From NCBI RefSeq assembly GCF_037026715.1, contig NZ_JBANCG010000009.1, positions 1-64,000 on the forward strand: DNA of 64,000 bases, given 5' to 3'. The position numbers were made by a program, and so were the translations under genes. The notes under the pieces are model-generated. The model did not search any database. It was not told where the DNA came from and was given only the letters and a program-made list of their open reading frames with translations. Source of the DNA: Breoghania sp037026715. Its GTDB lineage: Bacteria; Pseudomonadota; Alphaproteobacteria; Rhizobiales; Stappiaceae. Below are positions 6,804 to 14,983 of this stretch, piece by piece; position 1 is the first letter of the stretch, and every line of letters starts with the position of its first letter.

Positions 6804-8510
6804 TCAGCGGACGTTGAGCGCCTCGACCATCACGCAGCGCCGCTTGCGGGCGAAGGAACGGGCCGAGGTCAGTCCCTCGCCGGTCGGCCCTGCGATGGTG
6901 AAGGTGGCATGACCCTCGCCGCCGACGCCGATGCCGGCGTAGGAGGGGCCGTTCTTGACGAAGATCGTCGTCTGGATGAGCTTCGCCATCTTGGTCAGCT
7001 TGCGCACGTTGGTGGAGTGCATCATCGCGGTGTGGCGGTTGCCGTGCTCCAGCTCCACCGCCAGGTCGATGGCGTCGTCGACGCTCGGCGCGCGCACCAG
7101 CGGCAGGATCGGCATCATCAGCTCTTCCTGCACGAAGGGATGGGCCTTTGGCAGCTCGATCAGGATGACTTTGATGTCGTCGCCGGCCGTGATGCCGACC
7201 TTGTCGAGCAGGTGGACGGCGCTCTTGCCGACGCAGGAGGTCTGCGGTCCGCCCTTGTCGTTGATGACCAGCGCCTGAAGCTTGTCGACGACCGCGCGGT
7301 CGGTGACGAGATAGGCGCCGCATTTCTGCATGCAGGCCATGAGGTAGTCGGCGATCTGGTCGACCGCGATGATTTCCTTCTCGGCGATGCAGGGCAGGTT
7401 GTTGTCGAAGCTGCAGCCGTTGACGATGTCCTGCGCCGCCTTCTCGATGTCGGCGGTCTCGTCGACCACGACCGGCGGATTGCCTGCGCCGGCGCCGATC
7501 GCCTTCTTGCCGGTCGACATCACGGTCCTGACGATGCCCGGTCCGCCCGTTGCGACAAGCATCCGGATCCTCGGATGAGCCATCATCGCGTTGGTGTTCT
7601 CGATGGAGGGGGCCTGCACCGTCACGACGAGATTGGCGGGGGCGCCGAGCGAGGCGAGCTTGCGATTGATCAGCTTGACCGCCAGCAGCGAGACGTTCTT
7701 GGCGCGCGGGTGCGGGCTGAACACGGCCGCGTTGCCGGCGGCCAGCATGCCGATGGAATTGCAGATGATGGTCTCGGTCGGGTTGGTGGTCGGCGTGATG
7801 GCGCCGATGACACCGTAGGGCGAATACTCGACCAGCGTCAGGCCGCCGTCGCCGGAAGCGGCGTCCGTGGTCAGGTCTTCCACGCCCGGAGACTTTTCCG
7901 CTGCCAGCCGGTTCTTGATGATCTTGTGGGCGACGTTGCCCATGCCGGTCTGTTCCACCGTCTGCACCGAGATCCGCTCCAGCGTGGCGGGATCGAGGAA
8001 GACCTCGCGGATGCCGTCGACGAAGGCCTTGCGCGCCGCCATGGAGCAGAAGAGGTACCGGCGCTGCGCCTGTTCGGCCGCCGCGATGGCCTCGTCCATC
8101 GTGGCGAAGACGCCATCACCCAGGGTTGTGGCCTCCTCGTCGCTCACCGTCACGCTGGCCGTCGCCGCAGGCATTGCTGGTGCAACTGTGCCGTTCTTCT
8201 TTGCGCCGATGCCGCTTTCCAGCGCCTTGGAGAGAATTGCGTCGAGGGGATCTGGACCCGACGGTGCCGGCTGCCAGCAGCAGCGCTTCGAACCGGGCAC
8301 GAAGGCGGGGCCGTCCTTCCGCGCCGGGGCAGAACCCGCATCGGCGAGAATGCTGGCAACCAGATCGGAAACGGGGTCGCATGCCGGCGTTGTGGACGAA
8401 GCTGCGGGAGCCGACGTCTGAACGGAGGGCTGCTCGGGGCTCACCGCGGGGGCTTCGCCATAGCCGCCGAGCACCTGCGCCACGGCATCGCTGATCTGTT
8501 GGTCGTTCAT
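6804..8510 (-). CDS. pduP: CoA-acylating aldehyde dehydrogenase (PduP/EutE-like) with long N-terminal extension
   Basis: The enzyme converts propionaldehyde (or a related aldehyde) plus CoA and NAD+ to acyl-CoA. The core from about residue 120 has TPTTNPTETIICNSIGML, TGGPGIVR, and the nucleophile in NNLPCIAEKE (C374). At 568 residues it is about 100 longer than typical PduP. The extra N-terminus holds three short amphipathic helices separated by Ala/Pro/Ser-rich linkers: residues 3-16, 45-58 and 87-101 (ISDAVAQVLGG, VSDLVASILADAG, LDAILSKALESG). Each resembles an encapsulation peptide. The start overlaps the stop of the GlcG-like gene as ATGA, so translation is coupled. Confidence 0.95.
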   Translation of the reverse strand: MNDQQISDAVAQVLGGYGEAPAVSPEQPSVQTSAPAASSTTPACDPVSDLVASILADAGSAPARKDGPAFVPGSKRCCWQPAPSGPDPLDAILSKALESGIGAKKNGTVAPAMPAATASVTVSDEEATTLGDGVFATMDEAIAAAEQAQRRYLFCSMAARKAFVDGIREVFLDPATLERISVQTVEQTGMGNVAHKIIKNRLAAEKSPGVEDLTTDAASGDGGLTLVEYSPYGVIGAITPTTNPTETIICNSIGMLAAGNAAVFSPHPRAKNVSLLAVKLINRKLASLGAPANLVVTVQAPSIENTNAMMAHPRIRMLVATGGPGIVRTVMSTGKKAIGAGAGNPPVVVDETADIEKAAQDIVNGCSFDNNLPCIAEKEIIAVDQIADYLMACMQKCGAYLVTDRAVVDKLQALVINDKGGPQTSCVGKSAVHLLDKVGITAGDDIKVILIELPKAHPFVQEELMMPILPLVRAPSVDDAIDLAVELEHGNRHTAMMHSTNVRKLTKMAKLIQTTIFVKNGPSYAGIGVGGEGHATFTIAGPTGEGLTSARSFARKRRCVMVEALNVR

Positions 8511-9028
8511 TTTTCCGCTCCTTTGACGGGGGCTTGCCCCGACTTGTCTGAAAAATCGCTGAGGGCGTAGCGGGCGATGACCGCGTCTTCGTCCGCGGTT
8601 CCGCCGCTGATGCCGATGGCGCCGATCACCGTCCCGTTGCGCCAGCAGGCAAGACCGCCGCCGAAGATCACGACCCGTCCGCCGTGGTTCGCCTCGAGGC
8701 CGAAGAGCATCTGGCCGGGCTGTGCCAGCCGGCCGAGTTCCTCGGTGGACATGCGGAAGGCTGCGGCGGTCCAGGCCTTGTCGGTCGCAAGCCTCGCGCT
8801 TGCCGGCAGGCTGCCTTCCATTCGGTGAAAGAGGATCTCTTCGCCCTGCGCATCGGCGATCGAGATCACCACCGGCAGGCCCATCGCGCGCGCCGTCTTC
8901 TCCGCGCTTGCAGCGATCTGCTGCGCGTCGGCGAGCCTCAGCGTGGCGGGAGAGGGCGCTTTGAGTTCGGCCCGAAGGAGCCGCTCGATCAGCGCGTCGC
9001 TCGTCGGAAGATGCGTATGGGCGTGCAT
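8507..9028 (-). CDS. GlcG/HbpS/PduO-C family protein
   Basis: The 173-residue protein is a DUF336 (GlcG/HbpS, PduO C-terminal) domain: ADAQGEEILFHRMEGS, then DKAWTAAAFRMST and the Gly-rich end FGGGLACWRNGTVIGAIGISGGT. Family members bind haem or cobalamin-related cofactors, or fold without known activity. In pdu loci the domain is fused to PduO; here it stands alone and lacks the adenosyltransferase half, as expected in a B12-independent pathway. Its exact role in the compartment is unknown. Confidence 0.85.
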   Translation of the reverse strand: MHAHTHLPTSDALIERLLRAELKAPSPATLRLADAQQIAASAEKTARAMGLPVVISIADAQGEEILFHRMEGSLPASARLATDKAWTAAAFRMSTEELGRLAQPGQMLFGLEANHGGRVVIFGGGLACWRNGTVIGAIGISGGTADEDAVIARYALSDFSDKSGQAPVKGAEK

Positions 9029-9037
9029 CGTGGTCCC

Positions 9038-9304
9038 CTAGTGTGTCTCAACCGTATCGACGATGCCGACGATGCTGGCATCGGTGACCGAATGGACAAG
9101 GGCGCCGGCCTGTCGCGCCGCGCTGCCGGTTGCCACGATGACGATCTCCCCGTAGCCGGCGCCAACGGTGTCGGTGGCGATTTCGGTGGTGCCGTCGGGC
9201 TCCTGCTTTTCGGTGAGACGGGCGACGATCAGCAGTTTGGAGCCGCATAGCGAGGCATCCTTGCTGGTGGAGACGACCGTTCCGATCACGCGTCCGAGAT
9301 GCAT
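9038..9304 (-). CDS. BMC-P pentameric vertex protein (EutN/CcmL/PduN-like)
   Basis: The 88-residue protein is a complete EutN/CcmL domain: MHLGRVIGTVVST at the N-terminus, LCGSKLLIVARL, then DTVGAGYGEIVIVATGSAAR and the last strand VDASIVGIVDTVE-like segment. Such pentamers cap the vertices of the shell. The ATG at 9304 has AGGAG 7 nt upstream and gives the family length; the open frame continues upstream without support. It is the only BMC-P gene in the window. Confidence 0.95.
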   Translation of the reverse strand: MHLGRVIGTVVSTSKDASLCGSKLLIVARLTEKQEPDGTTEIATDTVGAGYGEIVIVATGSAARQAGALVHSVTDASIVGIVDTVETH

Positions 9305-9315
9305 CGTCCTTCTCC

Positions 9316-10164
9316 TTATTGCCTGACGAGCCGGATCTGCCGGGCGTTGAGTTCCTCTGCCGCGAGCGGGGTGACCAGCACATCCCGCCCCAGGCACAGT
9401 TCCGTCCCCGCCACCGCCTTTGCCGCGCTCCAACCGAAGACGTGCCCGCGGGCGGTCGTTGGAGCCGCCGCGATGGCGTTTTGAGCGGGAACGATGATCT
9501 GATGGGCAAGGGCCTGAACCGGGTGCGGGGCGGGCATGCCGGACGCCTGTGCCTCCACCGCCCCCTCGAGCTTTGCGGCCCAGGAGAATTCCACGCCGTA
9601 GCTTTCCAGTCGGCCCAGGTGGTTCGCCATCATCTCGCGATAGGCTGCGGTCCCGGTGAGGCCCCGGGCATTGCGGTCGCGTGCGGCAGGGCAGCAGCCA
9701 TCGCGGGCCGCGACGACGCGTTGGCCACGTTCGAGTGCGCCTGCCAGAAGTGCGGAAATCTCATCGTCTGCGAGCCCGAGGGCAACACGTGCGGCGAGCG
9801 GCAGGCTTAGCGTCGGTACCACCACGACGGCGTGGCGGGCGAGAATTGCGTCGACGGTGCGGTTTTCGTTTTCCATCGGGTGCAGGAACGGAACGAGGGC
9901 ACTTCCACCCATCGACGCGAGGCTATCGGATGAGACGACATCGCAGGCACCCGGGCTGCGGCGGATTTCCAGCGACCAGCCCGCACCGACGAGCGACGCG
10001 AGCGCGCGCACGGCCGGTTCCAGCCCCAAGTCGGTTTCGGAAAACAGCACCAGCGCGGAGCGCGCGCGGGCTTTCAGCGCAGCGACGATCCTGTCCGACA
10101 GAAGGTCGAGCAGAGCCCTGTCGAGGATGGCGTCAAGAGCGGGGGCGAGGCGGGCGCGATCCAT
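9316..10164 (-). CDS. Flavoprotein-like BMC-associated protein of unknown function
   Basis: The protein has about 282 residues. An N-terminal helix (LAPALDAILDRALLDLLSDRI) is followed by a Rossmann-like region. The segment VVVPTLSLPLAARVALGLADDEISALLAGALERGQRVV resembles the Pxls-x-x-lA-kiAlGiaDn-x-x-xLl signature of HFCD-type flavoproteins found in glycyl-radical BMC loci. The assignment is from memory of the pattern only. The C-terminus (residues from about 215) is Ala-rich and ends LAAEELNARQIRLV. The ATG at 10164 overlaps the eutJ stop by one base (TGATG); a GTG lies one codon earlier. A redox or flavin-handling job in the lumen is possible, but no function can be assigned. Confidence 0.6.
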   Translation of the reverse strand: MDRARLAPALDAILDRALLDLLSDRIVAALKARARSALVLFSETDLGLEPAVRALASLVGAGWSLEIRRSPGACDVVSSDSLASMGGSALVPFLHPMENENRTVDAILARHAVVVVPTLSLPLAARVALGLADDEISALLAGALERGQRVVAARDGCCPAARDRNARGLTGTAAYREMMANHLGRLESYGVEFSWAAKLEGAVEAQASGMPAPHPVQALAHQIIVPAQNAIAAAPTTARGHVFGWSAAKAVAGTELCLGRDVLVTPLAAEELNARQIRLVRQ

Positions 10165-11003
10165 CACGCACCTCTCGTCGGTTGCGGATACATGGCGATG
10201 CCGAGCGGTGTCACCAGAAGGGGCTCGGCGGGTTTTATGATCCGCCGCCCGGTCTGGGTTTCGAACACCCTGCTAAATTCGGAGAAGGTGCAGGCGCCAC
10301 CGACAATGTGGATGGTGGCGATCTCGGGATAGGCTTCCAGGAACGTCGAGACGATGCGGGCCATCTTGTCGACGACGGGACGTATGATCGCGAAAACGTC
10401 GCGCTCGTTGTCTGTGTTGAGCTTTTCCGCCTCGGCTTCGGCGAAAGAAATGCGGTGGGCGCCAGCGAGAACCAGCGTCATGTGGGTGCCCCCGGTTGCC
10501 TCGTCGAAGGAGGCGAGAACTTCGCCGTTCTTCAGAACCGAAATTCCCGTGGTGCCGCCGCCGACGTCGACGACCGCACCGTCGGCGATACCGAGGAAGC
10601 GGGCCGCGGCCGTCGGCTCGTCGACGATCTCGACGAGCTCGAAGTCGGCGGCTTCCGCGACATTGCCGATGGTCTTGGCGCTACCCGGGTGTATGCCGGG
10701 AGGGATGGCGGCGGCCGCGTGGGTGAGTGGCTGGCCGATGCGTTGTTCGAGCTCTGCCTTCATGCCGCGCACTGCCTGAACCGCGCCGATATAATCCACC
10801 ACGATGCCGTCGCGCACGACGCTGGAGTGGTGGGTGATGCCCGCAACGGGCCGGTTTTCCGCATCGACCACGGCGAGCACGAGGTTCGCCGTGCCGAGGT
10901 CGACGCCGACCTTCAGCGGCCCCGGTGCCCATTGATCGCGCGGCAAGACGGAGCCGAACCGAACCAATCCGGCGAATTCCAGCAATGTCCTGTCCGTGCC
11001 CAT
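10164..11003 (-). CDS. eutJ: EutJ-like Hsp70-fold chaperone
   Basis: EutJ proteins are actin/Hsp70-fold ATPases encoded in ethanolamine and glycyl-radical BMC operons, presumed to help fold or load cargo. This one has the phosphate-1 motif KVGVDLGTANLVLAVVD, the phosphate-2 motif AVVDVGGGTTGISV and the adenosine motif HIVGGACTFSEF. Length is 279 residues from the ATG at 11003, chosen because AAGGA lies 9 nt upstream; an ATG at 11012 abuts that ribosome site. Reactivase-like activity on the glycyl-radical enzyme is an untested alternative. Confidence 0.92.
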   Translation of the reverse strand: MGTDRTLLEFAGLVRFGSVLPRDQWAPGPLKVGVDLGTANLVLAVVDAENRPVAGITHHSSVVRDGIVVDYIGAVQAVRGMKAELEQRIGQPLTHAAAAIPPGIHPGSAKTIGNVAEAADFELVEIVDEPTAAARFLGIADGAVVDVGGGTTGISVLKNGEVLASFDEATGGTHMTLVLAGAHRISFAEAEAEKLNTDNERDVFAIIRPVVDKMARIVSTFLEAYPEIATIHIVGGACTFSEFSRVFETQTGRRIIKPAEPLLVTPLGIAMYPQPTRGA

Positions 11004-11032
11004 GGCCACCATTCCTTCGCGCGCGCCGTTCC

Positions 11033-11704
11033 TCAGGCCTTGCGGATTCTTACGAGATCGTCGTTTTTCAGCCCGAAGGCGTTGGCCTCCTCGATGTCGA
11101 TGTGCATCTCCAGGGCGGAGTTCTCGGCCGCACGAACGGCCACGCGGTGCATGATGCCGCCGCGAGGACCGTCCACCTCAACGTCCACCTCGTCGCCATT
11201 GACGAGACCGAGCCGTGCCGCGGTTTCGGGAGGCATGTGAATATGGCGCATGGCGACGATGACGCCGCATTCCTTGCGGACGCTGCCGCAGGGCCCGATC
11301 ACTTCGATGCCCGGCGACTGTTCCAGATGGCCGGATAAGCGCAGTGGCGGGCGGACGCCGAGCACGAAGCCGTCGGCGACGGAGACCTCGATTTGCGTTT
11401 CCTTGCGCAGCGGACCCAGCACGCGAACCTTGCCGATCTCTCCCTTGGGGCCGCGCAAGGTAACGGTTTCCTCGGCCGCGTATTGGCCGGGCTGTTTCAT
11501 CGCCTTCTTGCGGGTCAGCGAAGACCCGGGGCCGAACAGGGCGTCCATGTCGGACCGCGAGAGGTGAATGTGACGGTTGGAAACGCCGACGGGAACGCAT
11601 GCGGGGTCGGCGGCCGCTGTCGCATGTGCCGCATCCCGCGCCGCGGTCACGCCTTGCGCCAGGAGTTCCGCGACGATCCGTTCGATTGCTTCTACAGGCT
11701 GCAT
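11033..11704 (-). CDS. pduL: PduL-type phosphotransacylase
   Basis: PduL converts acyl-CoA and phosphate to acyl-phosphate and CoA, recycling CoA in the lumen. The two half-domains carry the zinc-site histidine motifs VGVSNRHIHLS and VAMRHIHMPP, and the C-terminal HIDIEEANAFGLKNDD motif. At 223 residues it has the usual length. Residues 1-18 (VEAIERIVAELLAQG) form an amphipathic helix before an Ala-rich linker, a typical encapsulation peptide. Together with AckA (19967-21217) it completes the acyl-CoA to acid plus ATP route. Confidence 0.96.
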   Translation of the reverse strand: MQPVEAIERIVAELLAQGVTAARDAAHATAAADPACVPVGVSNRHIHLSRSDMDALFGPGSSLTRKKAMKQPGQYAAEETVTLRGPKGEIGKVRVLGPLRKETQIEVSVADGFVLGVRPPLRLSGHLEQSPGIEVIGPCGSVRKECGVIVAMRHIHMPPETAARLGLVNGDEVDVEVDGPRGGIMHRVAVRAAENSALEMHIDIEEANAFGLKNDDLVRIRKA

Positions 11705-11840
11705 GAGCCGGTCCTGTCTTCATCTGCTGATACGTGCTCCGGATCGACCGGAACCGTTGGCCAGACCCGGGACGGTCCGACCTTTGACTCTTAGGGTTCG
11801 GTTCCCTGGGAGGGGGCCGTTTGCCGCAAGGCGCGGCCGT

Positions 11841-12488
11841 CTACTTGCGTCGCGACGATCCTTGCCGGCGGCGATTGCGAGAGCCGGACCGCTGCGAGCC
11901 GGAACCGGGATCAGGTTCAGGCTCGGGTTCGCTATCAGGCTGATCGCCGGACGTTTCGAGTTCAGCGGTCGTCTCGGTTTTGGCCGTCTCGTCCAAATCC
12001 GTCTCGTCCCCAGCCGCCTCGTCTTCGGTGCTCTCGTCGTTGACCGGTTCCGCCTGAAGGACTTCCGTCTTCGGGGTTTCCGGACCGGACGCGGCAATGG
12101 CCTCGTCGGATCCTTCGTCGTTCACGCCGACGGGCGCCGTCTCAGGCTTTTCCGCCTCCACCTTTGCTGGCGTTTCGACCGGGCGGGGCTGAGCGGCGAT
12201 GCCCACGGTCTCCGGGCTGTTCACGAGTTGTGAGACATCCCGGGCCGGCCGTGCGATCACGTTGACGGAAACCACACGGTTCACCCGGCCTGCGGCTGCG
12301 GCCCCCGCAGAGACCGCAGCCTTGATGGCGCCGACTTCTCCGAGAAGCTTGACGACCGTCATGCCCTCGCCCTTGGCCAGCTCGTAGCCCACCAGCGTCA
12401 CGTTGGCCGCCTTCACCGCCGCGTCGGCGGCTTCCACGGCCGCGGTCAGGCCGATGGTTTCGATCAGTCCGAGGCTTTGCTCAGTCAT
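11841..12488 (-). CDS. BMC-H shell protein with 120-residue charged C-terminal tail
   Basis: Residues 1-90 are a normal PduA/EutM-type BMC domain (LGLIETIGLTAAVEAADAAVKAANV, then TVVKLLGEVGAIKAAVSAG and VVSVNVIARP). The ATG at 12488 has AGGAGG 6 nt upstream. From about residue 97 to 215 the chain is low-complexity: Pro, Glu, Asp, Thr and Ser dominate, with repeated ET/DE steps. It switches in the last 21 residues to a strongly basic Arg/Ser/Gly end (SRNRRRQGSSRR). The tail is too long for a standard PduA or EutM and lacks the cysteine motif of PduK. It is probably disordered and may protrude from the shell or bind cargo or polyanions (inference). Confidence 0.92.
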   Translation of the reverse strand: MTEQSLGLIETIGLTAAVEAADAAVKAANVTLVGYELAKGEGMTVVKLLGEVGAIKAAVSAGAAAAGRVNRVVSVNVIARPARDVSQLVNSPETVGIAAQPRPVETPAKVEAEKPETAPVGVNDEGSDEAIAASGPETPKTEVLQAEPVNDESTEDEAAGDETDLDETAKTETTAELETSGDQPDSEPEPEPDPGSGSQRSGSRNRRRQGSSRRK

Positions 12489-12510
12489 GACTGTCCTCCT
12501 TCTCCGCGGT

Positions 12511-13326
12511 TCAGATGTACGGCGTCGTCGTCGACACCAGCGGGGTCGGATCCATCGCGCCCAGGAGCTGTTTGCCGACGTCGCGCGCGGCGTGGATCGC
12601 CTGCCGCACGGCACCGGAATCGCCGGAGAACGTGAAGATCACCTCGTTGGAGAAGCTCGTGCCGTTTGCGGGCGACGAGTAGCCGACGGCGTCGATCGTG
12701 GCCGCCTTGGCGGCGGTATCGGCAAGCATCACGCCGATGGCAGCGGGTGCACCGACGGTGATGCCGAAGGCCTGGCCGATCGGGGCTCCGAACGCCTTGT
12801 TGAGCGCGTGGCTCGCACGGGCGGTGTACTGGAACTCCAGGTGACCGGCGGGATTGCCGTAAACGTCGCCGAAGGTGCGGTCGAGCTCGCCGAGCATGAC
12901 CTCGACGGCCCTGCGGGCGTCGGAGACGTCGGCGGCGCCGAAGATGATCAACGAGCCGTGGCCCGCCCCGCCTTCGGTGTCACGCGCCAGCTCGATCAGG
13001 ACGACCTCGCTGTTCGTGGCCTTGACCGCCTCGTCGGCCGCAAAGATGTGCGGGCCGGCGCCGGTCCGCGATCCGACGATGCCGATGGAGCGGTACTTCT
13101 TGTCCATCTTCATCTGCTCGTGCAGCATCGGATCGACATTCGCGATGACCATGCCGATCGTGTTGCCGATGGCCGTGCCAACGAATTCGGTCAGGTTGCA
13201 TGCCTTCGGGGCCTTGGCGCAGGACGCCGCGGCCTTCGGCTCCGGGGTGGCGGCGGGAGCGCTGTCGCCCCCGCCCATCTTGCGGATGACTTCCCCCATC
13301 AATTGTTCGACAAGATCGTCTTTCAT
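12511..13326 (-). CDS. pduB: PduB-like trimeric (BMC-T) shell protein
   Basis: The 271-residue protein matches PduB throughout: an N-terminal helix (DDLVEQLMGEVIRKM) and Ala/Pro linker, then two tandem BMC domains with NLTEFVGTAIGNTIGMVIANVD, YRSIGIVGSRTGAGPHI, EVVLIELARDTEGGAGHGSLI, ELDRTFGDVYGNPAGH and the end FTFSGDSGAVRQAI. PduB-type trimers form major facets with a gated central pore, and the N-terminal helix links shell to enzyme core in the pdu system. AAGGAGG lies upstream of the ATG. Confidence 0.97.
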   Translation of the reverse strand: MKDDLVEQLMGEVIRKMGGGDSAPAATPEPKAAASCAKAPKACNLTEFVGTAIGNTIGMVIANVDPMLHEQMKMDKKYRSIGIVGSRTGAGPHIFAADEAVKATNSEVVLIELARDTEGGAGHGSLIIFGAADVSDARRAVEVMLGELDRTFGDVYGNPAGHLEFQYTARASHALNKAFGAPIGQAFGITVGAPAAIGVMLADTAAKAATIDAVGYSSPANGTSFSNEVIFTFSGDSGAVRQAIHAARDVGKQLLGAMDPTPLVSTTTPYI

Positions 13327-13354
13327 GACCGATCCTCCTTGTCTCGTTCAGGGG

Positions 13355-13645
13355 TTATTCGGCGGCCGCTGCGGGATGCGGAAGGATGCGTTCCACTTCC
13401 ATGTGCGGCCGCGGGATGACATGGACGGACACCACGGAGCCGACCTTCTCGGCCGCCACGGCGCCCGCATCGGTTGCGGCCTTCACCGCGCCGACATCGC
13501 CACGCACCATCACGGTGACGAGGCCGGAGCCGATCTTTTCGTAGCCGATCATCGTCACGTTGGCCGACTTCACCATGGCGTCGGCGGCTTCGATCGCGCC
13601 GACCAGACCTTTGGTCTCGACCATTCCCAGTGCTTCCTGTTGCAT
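13355..13645 (-). CDS. pduA: PduA-like BMC-H hexameric shell protein
   Basis: The 96-residue protein is one canonical BMC domain: ALGMVETKGLVGAIEAADAMVKSANV, then GLVTVMVRGDVGAVKAATDAG and VVSVHVIPRPH. Length and motifs are those of PduA/EutM, the main facet hexamer. The ATG at 13645 with AAGGAG 6 nt upstream is preferred; the longer open frame upstream has no BMC homology. It precedes the PduB gene in transcription order, as in pdu operons. Confidence 0.97.
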   Translation of the reverse strand: MQQEALGMVETKGLVGAIEAADAMVKSANVTMIGYEKIGSGLVTVMVRGDVGAVKAATDAGAVAAEKVGSVVSVHVIPRPHMEVERILPHPAAAAE

Positions 13646-13733
13646 CGCTGTCTCCTTGGTCACGATGTTCCGTTGTTGATCAATTGGCGTCTTCGCTTCG
13701 CGCTTCGTGCTCTGCTGCCTTAAGCCTCCGTTC

Positions 13734-14915
13734 CTATCCGCCGGCACGGGCGAGCAGCTCGTCCAGCTCGGTCAGGGATGGTTGGCGGGGGTTGCTGGCC
13801 GTGCAGGGCTCGACCAGTGCGGCCGCCGCGATCTCGGATCGGATGCGGCCGAATTCGTCCATGTCGACACCCAGACCGCGCAGGGTTGACGGAATGCCGA
13901 AACGGATGTTGAGGTTTTCGATGACGCGGATCAGGGCGCGCACGCCTGCGCGGGTGCTCGGCGTGTCGAGGCCGATCCGCCGGGCGATGCGTGCGTAGCG
14001 GGCGGCGGCCTCCGGATTTTCCGCGTTGAACGCGATCACCAGCGGCATCAGCACGGCGTTCACGCGGCCGTGGATCACATGGATGCGGCCGCCGAGTGTG
14101 TGGGCGAGGCCGTGATTGAGGCCGAGGCCGGCGGCGGAGAAGGCGAGGCCGGCGAGGCAGGAGGACTGATGCATGGCATCGCGGGCCTCCAGGTCGTCGC
14201 CATCCTCGAACACCTTCGGCAGGTTGGCGAAGGCAAGCTCCAGCGACTTCTCGGCGAAGGCATCGGAGAAATGGGAGGCGCCGGTCGACACCACGGCCTC
14301 GATGGCATGGGTGATGACGTCCATGCCGGTATCGGCAGTCACGCTCGCCGGGGCCGTGCGCACGAATTCCGGATCGAGCAACGCGACATCGGGGACGAGT
14401 TCATCGGATATCAGCGGAAACTTGCGCCCATTGGCGGGATCGGAGATCACCGCAAAGGAGGTGACCTCGGACCCGGTGCCGCTGGTGGTCGGTATGGCGA
14501 CGAAGGGGACCTTGCGGCCGTGCACCGTCTCGCGAACGATCGCAAGGATCGCCTTTCCCGCGTCGATCGGAGACCCGCCGCCCAGCGCGATCACCACATC
14601 AGGGCAGAAATCTGTAAGGAGGCGCGCGCCCTTGGCAACGGTATCGACGGGCGGCTCCGGGATTGCTTCGTCAAAGACCAGAACCTCGCATTCCGTCAGA
14701 TAGCTCTTTACGCGGGCGAGTGCGCCGGACCGGGCCATGAAGGCATCAGTGACGATGCCGACCTTCTGCCCGCGATAGGCGTGCAACCGTTCCAGCAGGC
14801 CGGGGCCGAAGACGATTTCGGTCCGGGGGAAGAAGCTCTGGTAGCGCGGCATGGGAGCGATGTCCTTCGAGGGCTTTTCATAAATGGCCGGGCGGAGGGG
14901 CGGCGTGGTCGGCAT
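13734..14915 (-). CDS. Iron-containing alcohol dehydrogenase (PduQ-like)
   Basis: The 393-residue protein belongs to the Fe-dependent (type III) alcohol dehydrogenases. It has an N-terminal Rossmann half with VVIALGGGSPIDAGKAI and PFVAIPTTSGTGSEVT, and a helical half with the metal ligands in HAIEAVVS, GLNHGLAHTLGG and HVIHGRVNAVLMP. In this locus it should reduce the aldehyde to 1-propanol, regenerating NAD+ for the acylating dehydrogenase. The ATG at 14915 has GGAG 7 nt upstream; an ATG at 14852 is the alternative start. No encapsulation peptide is obvious. Confidence 0.95.
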   Translation of the reverse strand: MPTTPPLRPAIYEKPSKDIAPMPRYQSFFPRTEIVFGPGLLERLHAYRGQKVGIVTDAFMARSGALARVKSYLTECEVLVFDEAIPEPPVDTVAKGARLLTDFCPDVVIALGGGSPIDAGKAILAIVRETVHGRKVPFVAIPTTSGTGSEVTSFAVISDPANGRKFPLISDELVPDVALLDPEFVRTAPASVTADTGMDVITHAIEAVVSTGASHFSDAFAEKSLELAFANLPKVFEDGDDLEARDAMHQSSCLAGLAFSAAGLGLNHGLAHTLGGRIHVIHGRVNAVLMPLVIAFNAENPEAAARYARIARRIGLDTPSTRAGVRALIRVIENLNIRFGIPSTLRGLGVDMDEFGRIRSEIAAAALVEPCTASNPRQPSLTELDELLARAGG

Positions 14916-14983
14916 CACCGGGCTCCGCCGCCCGGTCCGGATGCGCGGACCGAGGTCCGCGCACCGTTTTTCGGGCTGCGTGC

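Noticed and set aside
6534..8570. 678-codon open frame opposite the aldehyde dehydrogenase
   Set aside because: Antisense shadow; it crosses three conserved genes and has no recognisable domain.
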